The notes: a model not told the origin generated them from the letters alone. A stretch of DNA of 64,000 nt from Tulasnella sp. 424 (GCA_019633425.1 WSUB01000078.1:1-64000), one strand, 5' to 3'. Counted from the first letter of the stretch, positions 11,289-22,800 are shown. Program-made: numbers and translations.

Positions 11289-12040
11289 ATGTCAAGCCGA
11301 GCAGTAAGCTCAAACGCAGGTTCAAGCGGTAGCGTCTCTGCCACCGGGTCTGCCACGGGGTCTGCGACCGGCTCAGTAGTCAGTGGTGGATCCAGCTCAT
11401 CGACACTCTCGATCCCCCAAACCGCCGCTGCAGGTGGCATCTTCATGACCCAGCCGCCTCAAACTGCCAATCCATCCTTCTACAAAATTGCTCCTAGCAA
11501 CCCCATCACCTTCGCGTGGAACTACACTTCGCTGTATGTGACACCAACGAGCATCACAGTCACGGCATTCTGCGCAGCCAATGGTTTCAACTACCCCGTC
11601 GGAGGTGCGAATGGAGATGGTGTCTATCCGGGAACCGTGACATCCATCACCTGGGATCCATATGCATACCAGAACAGCCCCGGTGCACAGGCGTTGGCCC
11701 AGGAGACTTACACCCTCCGCATCCAAGACGAGAGAGGGGCCAATGCTGTCGGAACACCCGGCATGATGAACGCGTACTCAGCGTTGAAATTTGCTCTGTA
11801 TAAACCTGGGCAGGCTACCCCTCTGGATCGTGAGTATAATGGTTTCAGTCTGTTACGAGAGCCTGTCCGACTGACGACTGCGCTTTGCTCTCGCACATTC
11901 CAGAATGGAGTTGCCCCGACTGCAACTCTGCCATGAACCTTGCATTGCATCCTGGTTTTATATCGATCGTTGTGACCTTCACCGTCATGATCCTTAGCGG
12001 GTACGGGCTCCTAAGGCGCGGTCTCGCGGCAGGTCATTAG
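11289..12040 (+). CDS. Ser-rich membrane-anchored protein, DUF7137-like
   Basis: Two exons (11289-11829 and 11904-12040) join in frame to 225 residues. The N-terminus is a Ser/Gly/Thr linker with SATG repeats. It is followed by a conserved extracellular-type domain: GGIFMTQPPQTANPSFYKI, PITFAWNYTSLYVTPTSI and the SITWDPYAYQ region, which I recognise as the fungal DUF7137 type. A WSCPDCN cysteine pair precedes a C-terminal hydrophobic helix (FISIVVTFTVMILSGYGLL) and a basic tail, so the protein is probably membrane-anchored with the domain outside the cytosol. No signal peptide is seen at this ATG; an upstream exon encoding one might have been missed. Molecular function is unknown. The domain name is from memory of the family and is moderately certain. 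Confidence 0.75.
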
Positions 12041-12385
12041 ATAGGCCCCTCCCGTTTCTATCTTTGACACCCTCCTTCTGCATATTCCCGCTACCTCACG
12101 TACCTCTCCCATCCGCACCTTCATGGACATAGACTAAGTCAAACCATTTGCTTTCTCTGTTGCTCTTTATTTTATCCCCTCCTCTTCCCCTATTGGACCC
12201 TCGCGGACTTTTTCATCCCTTCGCTTTCTGTGACTCTCCCGTACTCTCACCATACCTATATATCTGCATCTGCGTGCTGACTCGCTGACGTGATACGAGT
12301 GTCCCAGCCGCCGGCCGGTCTCCCTGGCGATCACAGAAAACTATGGCCATCTCATGAGCAATCGTGACCAAACACTCCGTCAACG
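12041..12385. other. Intergenic: C/T-rich terminator and promoter region
   Basis: These 345 bases separate two plus-strand genes. The first half is strongly C/T-rich, resembling a 3' UTR followed by a pyrimidine-rich promoter with a TATATA run near 12258. No coding signal. Confidence 0.5.
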
Positions 12386-14884
12386 ATGTCATTTGCTTCC
12401 CTCCACCAAGCCAGGGCAAAACGAGAGGCAGGATCTTCCTTTGCCCGTCCAACGAGCGACTCCAATGCGACGCGTTCGTCCGACAATATTGCAGAGAAAG
12501 CAGTTGTGAATCACGAACCGACAGAGTCAACCCCCCAACCATCGAGTCCATCGGACTCAACAGCAACTCGTTCAAGTTCATCAAAAGGCGCCCTCTACTC
12601 GCAACTCCCCCCGTTCTTGGAAATCAAGACGACTTCTACCTCTGGTCGCGGTATATGGGCTAAGCCAGTAGACGGTGGAGGAGTCCAGGTTATTCCCGCA
12701 GGTAAATTACCGCTAGTTGAGAGCTTGTGGCGTCCGAACCTGTGTTAACTCGGTGAACTTTTGTTCAAGGAACTCGTCTTTTCGCCACCGAACCACAGTC
12801 GCACGCACTCTCGACTCTCCATCTGTCGAGCTTGTGCTCGGCATGTCATCGCTCGTCGGGGCCAATAGTTGAAGGCGAACCTCAGCCACTGAAGCGCTGC
12901 GCCAAATGTCGAGTAATCTATTATTGTACCCAGGTAAGAGAACGTTATCTTATTTTTAGTGTGGATTTGCTTTGGTGTTGAAGCATTTCACGTCTCGGGT
13001 AGAAATGTCAAACGCATGATTGGGCAATCCACAAGCTCGAATGCCCTTCGCTCCAACGTTGGATCATCTTTTCTGGAAATCGAGAAGGGCCAACCGAAGG
13101 TGGAGCCATGATACCCGGTGAAGCAGTGAGAGCGCTGGCGAGACTGCTTTGGGCTAGGGAAAGGAAGGGGATGCATAGTGTCTGGGTGAGTGTGACGCGC
13201 CGCGGCAGAGTATGGTTCGTTCATCCGAGACCGTGTTTCACATATAGGCTCAAGAGGTAGACGCTATGCAAAGTCGTGAGTGGACGATATCACGACTCCT
13301 CCGACAGTGACTGAAGTATGGAACGACTCTAGATCGCGAGTCCCTTCCACCAACGTCGCACCAAGCTCTCACTCTCCTATCTCACTCGCTCGCGCGCTAC
13401 ATCACCGCCTCGGACCAGCCATCAGCAGAAGCTCTATCCAAATTTGGGATTAACTCTGCTCGGGATTTGCTGGACCTCATATCAAAGGTAGGGACCAGTT
13501 CTCTCATTACGTTGCCAAGGGTCTGATTTGATGGTCTATGTAACATAGTTCACAGTCAACTCCTTCACTTTGACGAACCCGTCTCTTACTTCAATTGGAG
13601 TGGCGGTATCCCCCCTCGCCGCTTTGATTAACCACAGTTGCGAACCAAACGCCGTCGTTGTCTTCCCAAGGTCATCGGTGGTTCACCAGTCAGGTTCGGA
13701 TCCGCTCGAGGTGGTGGCTATAAAGGACATTGCAGCCGGGGAGGAGGTTAGTGTATCACGCTCTTCTGATGATAGAGCTTATGTCGAACACCTTTCTCTA
13801 TCCTATAGATCCTGACGTCGTACGTCGATGTGTCTCTCCCCCGGCATCTACGCATCAAAGAATTGCAAGAGCGTTATATGTTCACTTGCACGTGCTCCGC
13901 GTGCTCCAGAGCTGAAGACGGGACAGTTGATCCGAGGGAGGCTATGAAATGTGAGAGGCCCGGTTGCAGGGGTCTAATACCGCTTCCGGTTCCTGGTGAG
14001 TGATGCTAAGGGGGTTATCTTGACCCAACCTAAGTGCTTTCGCTTTGGTCGCAGGCACGAAATCCAGAAAGACACTCGTATGCTCAACGTGCAAGCAGGC
14101 GTTGGTGACGGACGTGGATGATGTTCTTGACGCTATTCGACTAGGGGAGGAAGCTTTGGAGAGGGCTACGAGCCTTGAACTCGAAGGTCCGTGCGCTATT
14201 GGGAAACCATGTTCCAAAAATGCCGACTCACTATGAATCTGGCTAGTAGATCCTGCATCAGCGTACAACTACACGTCGAACATGATGCCTCTCCTCTCTC
14301 GCCACGTGCCAACTACCACCCATCCTCTTCTTGCGCTGTGCCGACTTCACCTTTCCTTGCTAATCAGCCAGCTTGCCGAAGCGATTGAAATCCTCGGGAG
14401 ATCACTAGCCGACGAGAGCATAACCAGCGAGGCTATCTCGGGCGCCAGACTTCCTAAGGAACAAGTAGACGAGGTTTGCGCCGCGGCAGCGCGTTCGGTT
14501 GCAGCTGTTTCTGCTGTCTTTCCCGAAGGACATCCGGTACGAGGAGTTGCGCTGGCAGAATTGGGCAAGCTCCTGTGTGTAGACGTCGATCAAGACGCGC
14601 AAGCTATCGAGCACATCGTCTCGCCAGGAGTAGCAGCGTCCGACCCTTCAAGCCTCCTCGCTTCTGCATCAGAGACTGGAGTATCGCCGTTCCCTGCCGG
14701 AGAGGAGAGGCTCAAACTCGCGAGGAATGTTCTCCTTCGAGCGAGAACGGAGTTGAGAAGAGGGTTCGGTGGGGAAGGCGGGGAGGTTGCGCGGCAGGTG
14801 GAGGAGTCAATAAGGAACCTAGAGAAAGAGTGGAAGGGGTGGAAAAAGGTAATTGCACAAGGAGGACTTGGAATCTCGGGGTGA
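12386..14884 (+). CDS. SET and MYND domain protein (SMYD-type lysine methyltransferase)
   Basis: SMYD-type enzymes transfer methyl groups from S-adenosylmethionine to lysines of histones or other proteins. Nine exons join in frame to 665 residues: 12386-12701, 12770-12933, 13003-13185, 13248-13275, 13333-13487, 13549-13746, 13809-13995, 14055-14186, 14250-14884. After a disordered Ser-rich N-terminus comes the split SET start (TSTSGRGIWAKP; AGTRLFATEP). The MYND zinc finger follows (LCSACHRSSG, RCAKCRVIYYCTQKCQTHDW, HKLEC). The SET core has INHSCEPNAVVVF, the hallmark NHSCxPN motif, plus GEEILTSYVDV. The post-SET cysteines are in FTCTCSACSR. The C-terminal half is a helical TPR-like region. 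All key motifs look intact. Substrate unknown. Confidence 0.92.
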
Positions 14885-15195
14885 AATAGGAGTATTGAAT
14901 ACGGAGTTCTCATATCATGATTCACGGCCGCGAGGATCGCCAGGCCAGGGGTTTCGTGGATCTGGGCTAATGCGGTGCTGGGTAGATTGGTGGGCCGAAC
15001 TGATGTTTAATTCAAGCTCATTGAAGATAACCTCCGAGGAGGTGAGGATGCGGTCACATAGAATGAAACTTGCCGCAACATCTGGGTCACGCTTAGTTAA
15101 CGGAGCCAGGGCCGCAAGAGTTAGGGGAACACGGACGTAAGCGCGGCGACTCGGAATGATCGGACCGTCATAGAACAACTACCATCATCTGCTCT
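14885..15195. other. Intergenic before F-box family A
   Basis: These 311 bases lie between the SMYD gene stop and the first family A gene. Small open frames on both strands have no recognisable feature. The stretch presumably holds the SMYD terminator and the promoter of the first F-box paralogue. Confidence 0.5.
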
Positions 15196-16188
15196 ATGTA
15201 CACCGCTCTCGCCGTTCCGGAGATCTTTCTCCTTATATTTCGCTCCGGCCTAGAAGTCAAGGACTTGGTGAATGCGGCACTTGTATGTCGCGCTTGGAGC
15301 GAATGGGCACTCGAAGTCCGATGGAAAGATTTCAAAGTTCCTGTCCGAGCGGCTATTCAAGTGTTGGCACCGGTGGAGTCCGTTCCCTACGGAATGGTAT
15401 GAAACATTGGGAACGCGTGTTTTAGAGCTACCCACTGACATGGACTTTAGTACAATTTTCAAGGGAAGCTAAACGTTGTCCGTGTGCAGTGGCGGCGCTT
15501 TGTCGAGATTTCAAATAAAATCACCAGCATCGTGGTCGACTGCAAGCTAGTGCCAACCATCCATGGGGACCTGCTATTCGCGGAGAAGGCGTTTGGAGGG
15601 AAGCCGTTCGCGAATCTTCGGAGGTTGGAGATTCTGGCAGACCTTACAAGTTGGACAACCGCCTCGCTCTTCGCCGTTCCATCGGTGAAAGAGGTTCGGC
15701 TGGAGGCAACGCTCTCCAATGCTAGGGCACTCATGAATATGGTTGACGTATATATGCCTCGTTCGGAGCTCAGCCTCGAGTCACTCGACGTCTGTCTACC
15801 GGGTCAAAGGGACTGGTTACCAGATATCAGCCGATACCCTCGCCTTAAACAACTCACGTGTCACATATCACAAGTTCGGGCCAAGACCTGGAAAACGCTC
15901 GGAAACGGTCTCAACTTGAACCAGTTATCGATTCATGAAGACCAGGTTCCGAACCAAAGCAGCGACCAGGAGTGGGATGGGGTTTCGGTCAAACTTCCAA
16001 CCCTGCAGAAGCTAGCATTTGCCGCTGAGACCAAAGCCGCGAGGAACGCCATTCTCCACTCCGTTATGGAAAACCTGGAAACTCTGCAATTCGAGCTAAC
16101 TCCCCAGGCGGATAGAATGCACCAGAGCATTCTTGCGCATTTGTCGGCTTCTAGTCCTCGACTGCGCCTGGGGGGCGCGTACCCGTGA
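15196..16188 (+). CDS. F-box family A, member 1 (shortest)
   Basis: Exon 1 (15196-15396) encodes an F-box: ALAVPEIFLLIF, VNAALVCRAWSEWALEVRWK. Exon 2 (from 15490) continues with WRRFVEISNKITSIVVDC and leucine-rich units, giving 299 residues. Compared with its neighbours it lacks the start of the second exon (the CVEIG segment), so either another small exon lies between 15400 and 15489 or this copy has lost it. Sequence is the most diverged of the array. F-box proteins usually bind Skp1 through the N-terminal motif and recruit substrate through the C-terminal repeats; here that is inferred from family only. Confidence 0.75.
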
Positions 16189-16631
16189 ATGGTATGTAAT
16201 CGCAATGATTATTCGTACAACGCATCGAGAGTCTCTCCGCCTCTTTTGCTGACCTATTCATCACCCCTTTTCAGCGTAAGCCGCACCTTAGCGGTAGCAC
16301 GGTGAATGGAGATCCTGTCCTAGTGAAATCTAGTTCAACGATCAGCGAAAGGCTCATTTGAACTGGGGTGGGGTTCGAGATTGCATGATGCTGGTTGTTT
16401 GCTATGTCTGGGAAAGCGGCAGTCCCTCGTTCGGCCGTGTGGTCTGATCATCCCTGTCCAACTTATGAAACCTCTCCTTAAAAAAGACGCATAATTCTAA
16501 GCCCGAGGATAGAATTCGGAAGGACCCCCCTCGCAGCAACAGTTAGCTGTTGATTTCGAAGTTCCATTCGCCGAAATTGACGCACAGACTTATGTAACCG
16601 GCACAGCCGAAACCACTTCTTATCAACCACC
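16189..16631. other. Spacer between family A members 1 and 2
   Basis: About 440 bases. The last part is A/T-richer and leads into ATG 16632. No gene, and no strong resemblance to the other family A spacers was noticed. Confidence 0.45.
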
Positions 16632-17657
16632 ATGCATCCCATTCTCAAGATTCCCGACATTCTTTGTCTAGTATTCCGGTATGATCCCAATCCCAGGGAT
16701 CTTCTCAGCGCATCCTTAGTAGGTCGATTATGGGGAGAATGGGCATCAGACATCCTGTGGCGAACGTTCCCGGTCCCGCTCAGCGTATTGTTACAAACCC
16801 TGGCACCGTTGAAGCTAACGCATGGAGTCAGGATGCATGGAATACCAAAGGTGAGTAGTCTCAGAGATATCCATGGCGAATATTCTGACTTAGTGGAGAA
16901 AATGCGTTCCCCCCAGACATTTGACATCGGGGTTATCAATGAGGCGACGTGGCAACAGTTTGTTACACTCTCCAAAAGGGTTCGGGAGATCAGGATTGAC
17001 TTTGACGTTACCGAAGCCAGTCTAGAGCGATTTTCCCTTGCCAAGGAAACCTATCAAGGGGCGCCTTTCACAAAGCTTCACACAATCGATGCAGAGAAAC
17101 GCAGCAGACAATTCTACTCTCTCGATCTCGTCGCCGTCCCATCCCTATGCAAGGTCTTCTTACTGTCCAATATGTTCCAAGATCTCAATACGGCGTTTTT
17201 GAACGTATCCTTGCCCGCTGTTGCGCCGAACATCACTGTTCTAGGGGTCTCAGCAGTAGTCCAAGATGCGTTGAACCTCTCGTTGTATACGGCACTCCGG
17301 ACTCTGGAACTCGGGGGCTGTGTCTTGGAGTTCAACGTTTGGGAAAGCCTTTCAAGCTGTCACCACCTGACCTACGTGGTGCTTTCGTGCTTTAACGATT
17401 ACGACCAGACGCCCCGATGGGAGCCAACTAAATCAGCCAAATTGGTACACTTCTCCGCCTTGCGTGACCTCCGCCTAGAAGATACCCATGGAAGGATCAT
17501 GTGGAAGGTTCTGACCTCCGATATGCCGATGTTGGAGAGCATTGTATGGAATGAAGGCAGTAAGCCCGGGAATCCGACGGTGTTAAGTCAAACGGTGGAG
17601 CATTTAAGGAGGCATAGCCCCCTCTTTGATCCAAACACTCTGTATGAACGTCATTGA
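16632..17657 (+). CDS. F-box family A, member 2
   Basis: The frame is open for 341 residues. N-terminal F-box: MHPILKIPDILCLVF, then LLSASLVGRLWGEWASDILW. The body has leucine-rich units, including LYTALRTLELGGCVLEFNVW and a C-terminal block ending HSPLFDPNTL that all members share (HSPKLDIDMLY in members 4 and 5). An in-frame 66-base stretch at 16851-16916 begins GTGAGT and ends CCCCCCAG at exactly the place where the other members have their intron. It is probably a spliced intron that happens to stay open, which would give 319 residues, like member 5 (318). Confidence 0.8.
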   Translation: MHPILKIPDILCLVFRYDPNPRDLLSASLVGRLWGEWASDILWRTFPVPLSVLLQTLAPLKLTHGVRMHGIPKVSSLRDIHGEYSDLVEKMRSPQTFDIGVINEATWQQFVTLSKRVREIRIDFDVTEASLERFSLAKETYQGAPFTKLHTIDAEKRSRQFYSLDLVAVPSLCKVFLLSNMFQDLNTAFLNVSLPAVAPNITVLGVSAVVQDALNLSLYTALRTLELGGCVLEFNVWESLSSCHHLTYVVLSCFNDYDQTPRWEPTKSAKLVHFSALRDLRLEDTHGRIMWKVLTSDMPMLESIVWNEGSKPGNPTVLSQTVEHLRRHSPLFDPNTLYERH

Positions 17658-17935
17658 TCGGATATTTGGCTCCGAGGAAGCATTGGTCGAGATAAAATAA
17701 CCTTTGATGTAATTCTTTAGCAGAATATATACAAAGAACTTACTAGACATTTCCGATAAACAGAATAGACGACAAGGTTTTATACCCCGCGCCTCGCTGC
17801 TTCATCTCAACGCACGGATGATGACACTCATATTTAGAACACGCGAGCGGACTGCTACTCCGGCGAGTGTTCGGCAAAACGGACTTAGGCGGAACATCCG
17901 TCCGGCCTGAATTGCCTCCAGTCAACGACCAGCAG

Positions 17936-18974
17936 ATGCATATGCATCGTGCATTGAAAGTACCCGAAATCCTCGCCTTCATCTTTAAATGTGACCTTTC
18001 TATCTCTGATCTTTTTAACTCTGCTCTGGTATGCCGCCTATGGGGAGTTTGGGCCTCGGAGGTCTTGTGGAGCACCTGCCGAGTCCCGCTTCGAAATCTG
18101 GTAGAGTTCGTGGCCCCTGCAACGGTTTCGGAGTACATAGGAAGGTTCGGAAAACGACTGGTAAGGACTCTGTACCTTTTTAAGAAATACTGCGTGCTTA
18201 TCGCAGCGCGGTTTTTGGGCTTGCCAGCCGCTTATTGAAGTCGGGGAAATAGAGGAGTCTCGCTGGCGAGAGTTCACAGCCCTCTCCAACAAGATCACGA
18301 AACTTCTTGTCAACTGTGAGATCAGTGGCAGTAGTATCGAGCGCATCGAGAGGGCCAAAGCAACCTACGGCGGAACGTCTTTCGATCTCCTCGAATCATT
18401 CAGAGCGGATCAGACAGATAGACGCTGGCAAACCGTCCGATTCCTCACGGTACCGTCTCTGCTCAAGATATCCATAACATCCCCGGAGTTTCGAGGCGAC
18501 TCCCTTGACTTCATGACTAACCATCTGCCAAACGCTGCCCCGAACATCTGTCAGCTCAGCGTCACAACCTTCACCTCAGACCCAGATGGGTGCGACTTTT
18601 CGCGATACAAGTCCCTCCGCCGCCTCGAATACCAGGGGGTATACATGACACCCCGCTGCTGGGAGGGCCTTGCAAGCTGTTTCTGCTTGACCGAGCTGGT
18701 ACTTCAAGGATTCATGGATATTAATTGGACGCAGGAATGGCTAGTCGAAATAGTCCACTTCCCTGCATTGCGTCTGATAAGACTGGAAGAATGCTATACA
18801 AGAATTTTTCGTTCACTGTTACCTCGTTCTAGGATGCCCCTTCTGAAGAGGATCTCGTGGAAAGCATATTCGAAGCCATCTAAGCAGGACTTAAACGTCG
18901 TAGCAGCACACTTGAGGATGCATAGTCCCGAACTAGTTGTAGATGCATTGTTTTCAGGAGATATTTACGAGTAG
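17936..18974 (+). CDS. F-box family A, member 3
   Basis: Exon 1 (17936-18160) encodes the F-box, with a second ATG at 17942: ALKVPEILAFIF, LFNSALVCRLWGVWASEVLW. The intron at 18161-18227 is followed by exon 2 (18228-18974), starting PLIEVGEIEESRWREF. It gives 323 residues. The body contains the shared blocks YKSLRRLEYQGV, WEGLASC, VHFPALRLIRL and SRMPLLKRISW. A CGGACTTAGGCGGA motif lies about 55 bases before the ATG and recurs before members 4 and 5. The upstream spacer (17658-17935) holds no other gene. Confidence 0.8.
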
Positions 18975-19477
18975 TATGTTATGTGGATTCATTCCTTTAG
19001 CTGCAGATCCGAGAATATAGGGACTGTTTGTTTCGTGATGAAGCTGTATTGCCGGTCAACCACCTAAGACGTGGGGGTACGTTCATGTCAGGGCACCCTG
19101 TTGTGGATCTTTTTCGTAGATGCCGGCGTTGTGCTATGGTATATACGTAGAACTAGCTTTTACGGAGGTGAAGAGGTTGGCAGCATTGAATATCAATTTC
19201 GAATGCTACATGCATTGCATGAAGTCTTGCTGGTTCGGTGCACAACCTGGGTAGGAAAGATCTCCCATGTCAGACTCGGAACGAAGTTGGTCCAAGAATA
19301 GCCGATGGTGTGCCTGCTCATCAGGGATCGGAAGGCGATGAGAACTGGGAAATGTGATCCGCGTGTCAAGGTTATGGAAGGGTGACCGTCCGCAATCTGG
19401 GACCAGGCTTTGCAGGATCCGGAGGAAACGGACTTAAGGGAGAGTCATTCAGCGCACAATTCAACCACCCCAGAACT
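18975..19477. other. Spacer between family A members 3 and 4
   Basis: About 500 bases with no recognisable gene. Near its right end is the CGGACTTAAGGGAG motif (about 19428-19441), about 40 bases before the next ATG. Confidence 0.5.
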
Positions 19478-20612
19478 ATGCACGTCGCTATAGAAGTCCC
19501 AGAAATACTCTGTCTCATCTTTAAACGTGACCTTTCCAAGCACGAATTATTTAATTGTGCCCTAGTGTGCCGTCTATGGGGTATCTGGGCTCCTGATGTC
19601 ATGTGGAGGACATGCCGCGTTCCCCTTCAGGCAGTCCTCCACGTATTCGGCGTTATACCGAAAACGAGTACGAAATACGAAGAACAGGACGTTGTGAGCT
19701 AAATTTTGACTACTAGCCAATCTACTACTGCTGGGCTAACAATAAGTGGTCCATGGCTCTCAGCCATGTGTAGAGATCGGGAACATCAACGCGTCCGCCT
19801 GGAAGCGATTCCTAGCACTTTCCAGCAAAATCACAAGAATTGTCGTCGACTGCGCACTGAGCGATGCCAGTGTTGACCGAATCGAGCTCGCCAAGCAAAA
19901 GTTCCATGGAGAACCATTCGCTCAAATCCAGACACTCGACATGAGTATCAAGTATGGACGATATTCACTCGACGCGCCGGAGCCCAATTATGAATCATAT
20001 AGGACCATCAGCCTCATCGCTGCACCATGTCTCACCAGCATGTTTTTGCGAAACATGACGGGTGAAGGCAGCCTTATCTGGGCGAAGAATGCCCTACCCC
20101 GGGTGGCTCCAAATATAACTCACCTCGGGATCGAGACACCATGCATGTTGCTAGAATGTTTCATAGATGTTTCTCGGTATAAAGCTCTCAAGCACATTGA
20201 GCTAAGGAGTACCTATCTAGAGCCTCCCTTCTGGGAGAGTCTCTCAAGCTGCCAATTTTTGACGAAGGTTTTGCTTTCGTTTTGCAAGGAGGTCGGGGAT
20301 TGGAACAACGCGATGACGAGGGGATGGAGCGTGGATCACGTTCACCTCCCGGCCCTGCGCAAGCTTAAAATTCGACACGGAGACGCAAAGGTGATATGGA
20401 AACTCATACAGCGCTCCCGAATGCCCATGCTAGAGTATCTCTGGTGGGATGCTAGGAGTAGGCCATGGAACCAACAGCGAGATGAAATGGCGGCCCAGTT
20501 GAAGTTACACAGTCCGAAGCTAGACATTGATATGCTATACCGCCTCCCTTCCCGACAAAGCATTTACTGGACTATTTACAGCACTGTTGACAGCGATGAT
20601 GGTACCTGGTAA
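19478..20612 (+). CDS. F-box family A, member 4
   Basis: Exon 1 (19478-19693) carries the F-box: AIEVPEILCLIF, LFNCALVCRLWGIWAPDVMW. After a 70-base intron, exon 2 (19764-20612) starts PCVEIGNINASAWKRFLALS. The product is 354 residues, the longest of the array, with an extra acidic/aromatic C-terminus after the conserved HSPKLDIDMLY block. The intron and the first about 170 bases of exon 2 are almost identical to member 5, whereas the rest is much more divergent, which suggests gene conversion or a recent local exchange. Confidence 0.82.
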
Positions 20613-20911
20613 ACAAATGAGGATTTTAGGTTTCTTGTATCGTTCCAGAGCATACTTAGGCGTTGCGGACAGATCTCTCTATGTATTCCAAAACCTTTGT
20701 ATCATTGCTAAAATTGCTTTTTCCGCTTCACCGGTATTCCGCAAGATGACCCTCCGATCAACATATCCTTCTTGTTGACATAGAAAGTGTCCTTGTCATA
20801 CCAACTCGGATGAACCATTTGCCGAGCGCAACCCATCCCGAGTCTTGTGGTCGGTCCGGGTGGGGCGGACTTAAGCGGAGAACCGCATGATCAGTCAACC
20901 ACCCAGGAACC

Positions 20912-21938
20912 ATGCATCCCGCGTTGAAAGTTCCGGAAATCCTCTTTCTAATCTTCAAACGCGACCTGTCCGGCCACGATCTAGTCAATTGTGCCCTGGT
21001 ATGCCGTCTATGGGGTATCTGGGCTCCCGATGTCTTGTGGAGGACATGCTGTGTTCCCCTTCAGGCAGCATTGGGCCCTATAACGAAAACGAGTAAGAAA
21101 TGCGAAGGACAGGACGCTGTGAGCTAAATTTCGACTACTAACCAATCTATTACTGCTGGGCTAACAATAATTGGTCCATGGCTCTCAGCCATGTGTAGAG
21201 ATCGGGAACATCGACGCATCCGCTTGGAAGCGATTCCTAGCACTTTCCAGCAAAATCACGAGAATTATCGTCGACTGCGCACTGAGCGATGCTAGTGTTG
21301 ACCGAATCGAGCTCGCCAAGCAAAAGTTCCATGGAGAACCATTCGCTCAACCCCGAACACTCGAAATGGGTATGAATGACGGACATCATAAAACCATCAG
21401 CCTCCTCGCTGTGCCATGCCTGACCAGCGAAATCTGCCCATCTATGGATGGCGACAGCCTGGCTTGGATAACGAACACCTTACCCGTCGTGGCTCCAAAT
21501 ATTGTCCGTGTCAAGGTCGGAGCCACCTGGAATCCGGATTGCAGTTTGGATTTTTCTCGGTATTCAGCTCTCAAGCATCTCGAGCTGCGTATTAACTGCA
21601 TGGAACCTCAACTCTGGGAAGGCCTCTCCAGCTGCCAACTTTTAGCAAAAGTTGAGCTTTCAGTCTGTCTGGACGTCGCAGATCGCGACGACTTCAAAGG
21701 CAGGGGATGGAGTGTAGATCATGTTCACCTCCCCGCCCTGCGCGAGTTCAAATTTCGATATGTAAATAGGGAGGCTATGCGGAAGCTCATATTTCGCTCC
21801 CGCATGCCCATGTTGGAGTGTCTCTGGTGGGACATTCGGAGTAAGCCAGACAATCGGACACTAGATGAGATGGCGGCCCAGTTGAAGCTATATAGTCCGA
21901 AGCTAGACATTGATATGCTGTACCACATGAATATCTGA
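20912..21938 (+). CDS. F-box family A, member 5
   Basis: Exon 1 (20912-21118) encodes the F-box: ALKVPEILFLIF, LVNCALVCRLWGIWAPDVLW. Exon 2 (21189-21938) begins PCVEIGNIDASAWKRFLALS. The product is 318 residues. Shared blocks include YSALKHLELRINC, LWEGLSSCQLLAKVELS, VDHVHLPALREFKFRY, SRMPMLECLWWD and HSP-like YSPKLDIDMLY near the C-terminus. The CGGACTTAAGCGGAG motif precedes the ATG by about 40 bases; the 299-base spacer to its left contains nothing else. It is the closest relative of member 4. Confidence 0.82.
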
Positions 21939-22289
21939 GAGTCCGGTGCTGTTAATAGTGATAGTGACGAGGATATTTGGTAAAGCTTTGGACTCTAGAT
22001 TCGGAATACATGCAGGTGTGCCATGAATGGATCTCTCCATCTATTAGTATACACGACGTTTCATATCGTAGGTGAGAAACTTGAGATAAATACTGCATTG
22101 TATGTAAGGAATGTTGGGTTTCCCGATCATCACAGGAGGAAATGCGCGCAGTTGGACGAAGAGGGAAGTTGGATGACATCACCCATCTGGTAAAGGAAAT
22201 GCCTGACTTACCTGAACGACGGTTCAATTATGAACCTGACCAGTTTAATAACCAACCCCCTGTTTTTGGCCCATCTGTCTCTCATTTAT
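21939..22289. other. Spacer after family A member 5
   Basis: About 350 bases with no supported gene. The promoter motif seen before members 3-5 is not found here, which fits the pseudogene status of the next copy. Confidence 0.45.
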
Positions 22290-22800
22290 GCAGATCCTAG
22301 GATCATCCTCCTGCAGCTCCGAATATCGAGGCTTACCTTGGACTCCCGATCCCCAACGCTATCTAGCTGGACATTTCTCGGTACTCGGCCCTCAAGCATA
22401 TTGAGATGTGCGCCTACGCCATTCACATTTCCCTCTGGGAAAGTCTTGCAGGCTGTCTGCTTTTGACGAAGGTGTTACTCACACGCCGCCGAGACATCAT
22501 GCATTGGGCAGAGAAACCGCACAATTACGTTTATTTTCCGGCTCTGCGCACTTCCAGATACGTCTCGGGAACCCGAGGACTACATCGCAGCTCATGCTCT
22601 GTTCCCGCATGCCGATGTTAGAGCGTCTCTGCTGGGACGCCTGGACCGGACGCGGAACCCAGCTCCCGAAAAATCTCACAGTGCCGCATTTAAAAGCCCA
22701 TAGTCCCAAACTGGACTTTGATACGCTGTATGCCCCGAGCTCGGATGTTAACGAGGACGAGGATGATTGGTCTACTGATAGTGACGACGATTGTTGGTAA
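22290..22800 (+). pseudogene. F-box family A, member 6: truncated and frameshifted relic
   Basis: Only the C-terminal half is present; no F-box exon is found upstream. In one frame the DNA gives YSALKHIEM, LWESLAGCLLLTKVLL and VYFPALR, which match blocks of members 4 and 5. The match then jumps to another frame for SRMPMLERLCWD and HSPKLDFDTLY (stop at 22798-22800). The frame change falls near 22540-22565. Loss of the F-box exon plus a frameshift means it is not a working family member. An acidic tail (about 22740-22797) resembles that of member 4. Confidence 0.8.

Noticed and set aside
10873..11325. A 150-residue open frame on the minus strand overlapping the start of the Ser-rich membrane protein gene.
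   Set aside because: It lies across the pyrimidine-rich promoter, whose complement gives Arg/Lys/Glu-rich text; no family motif.
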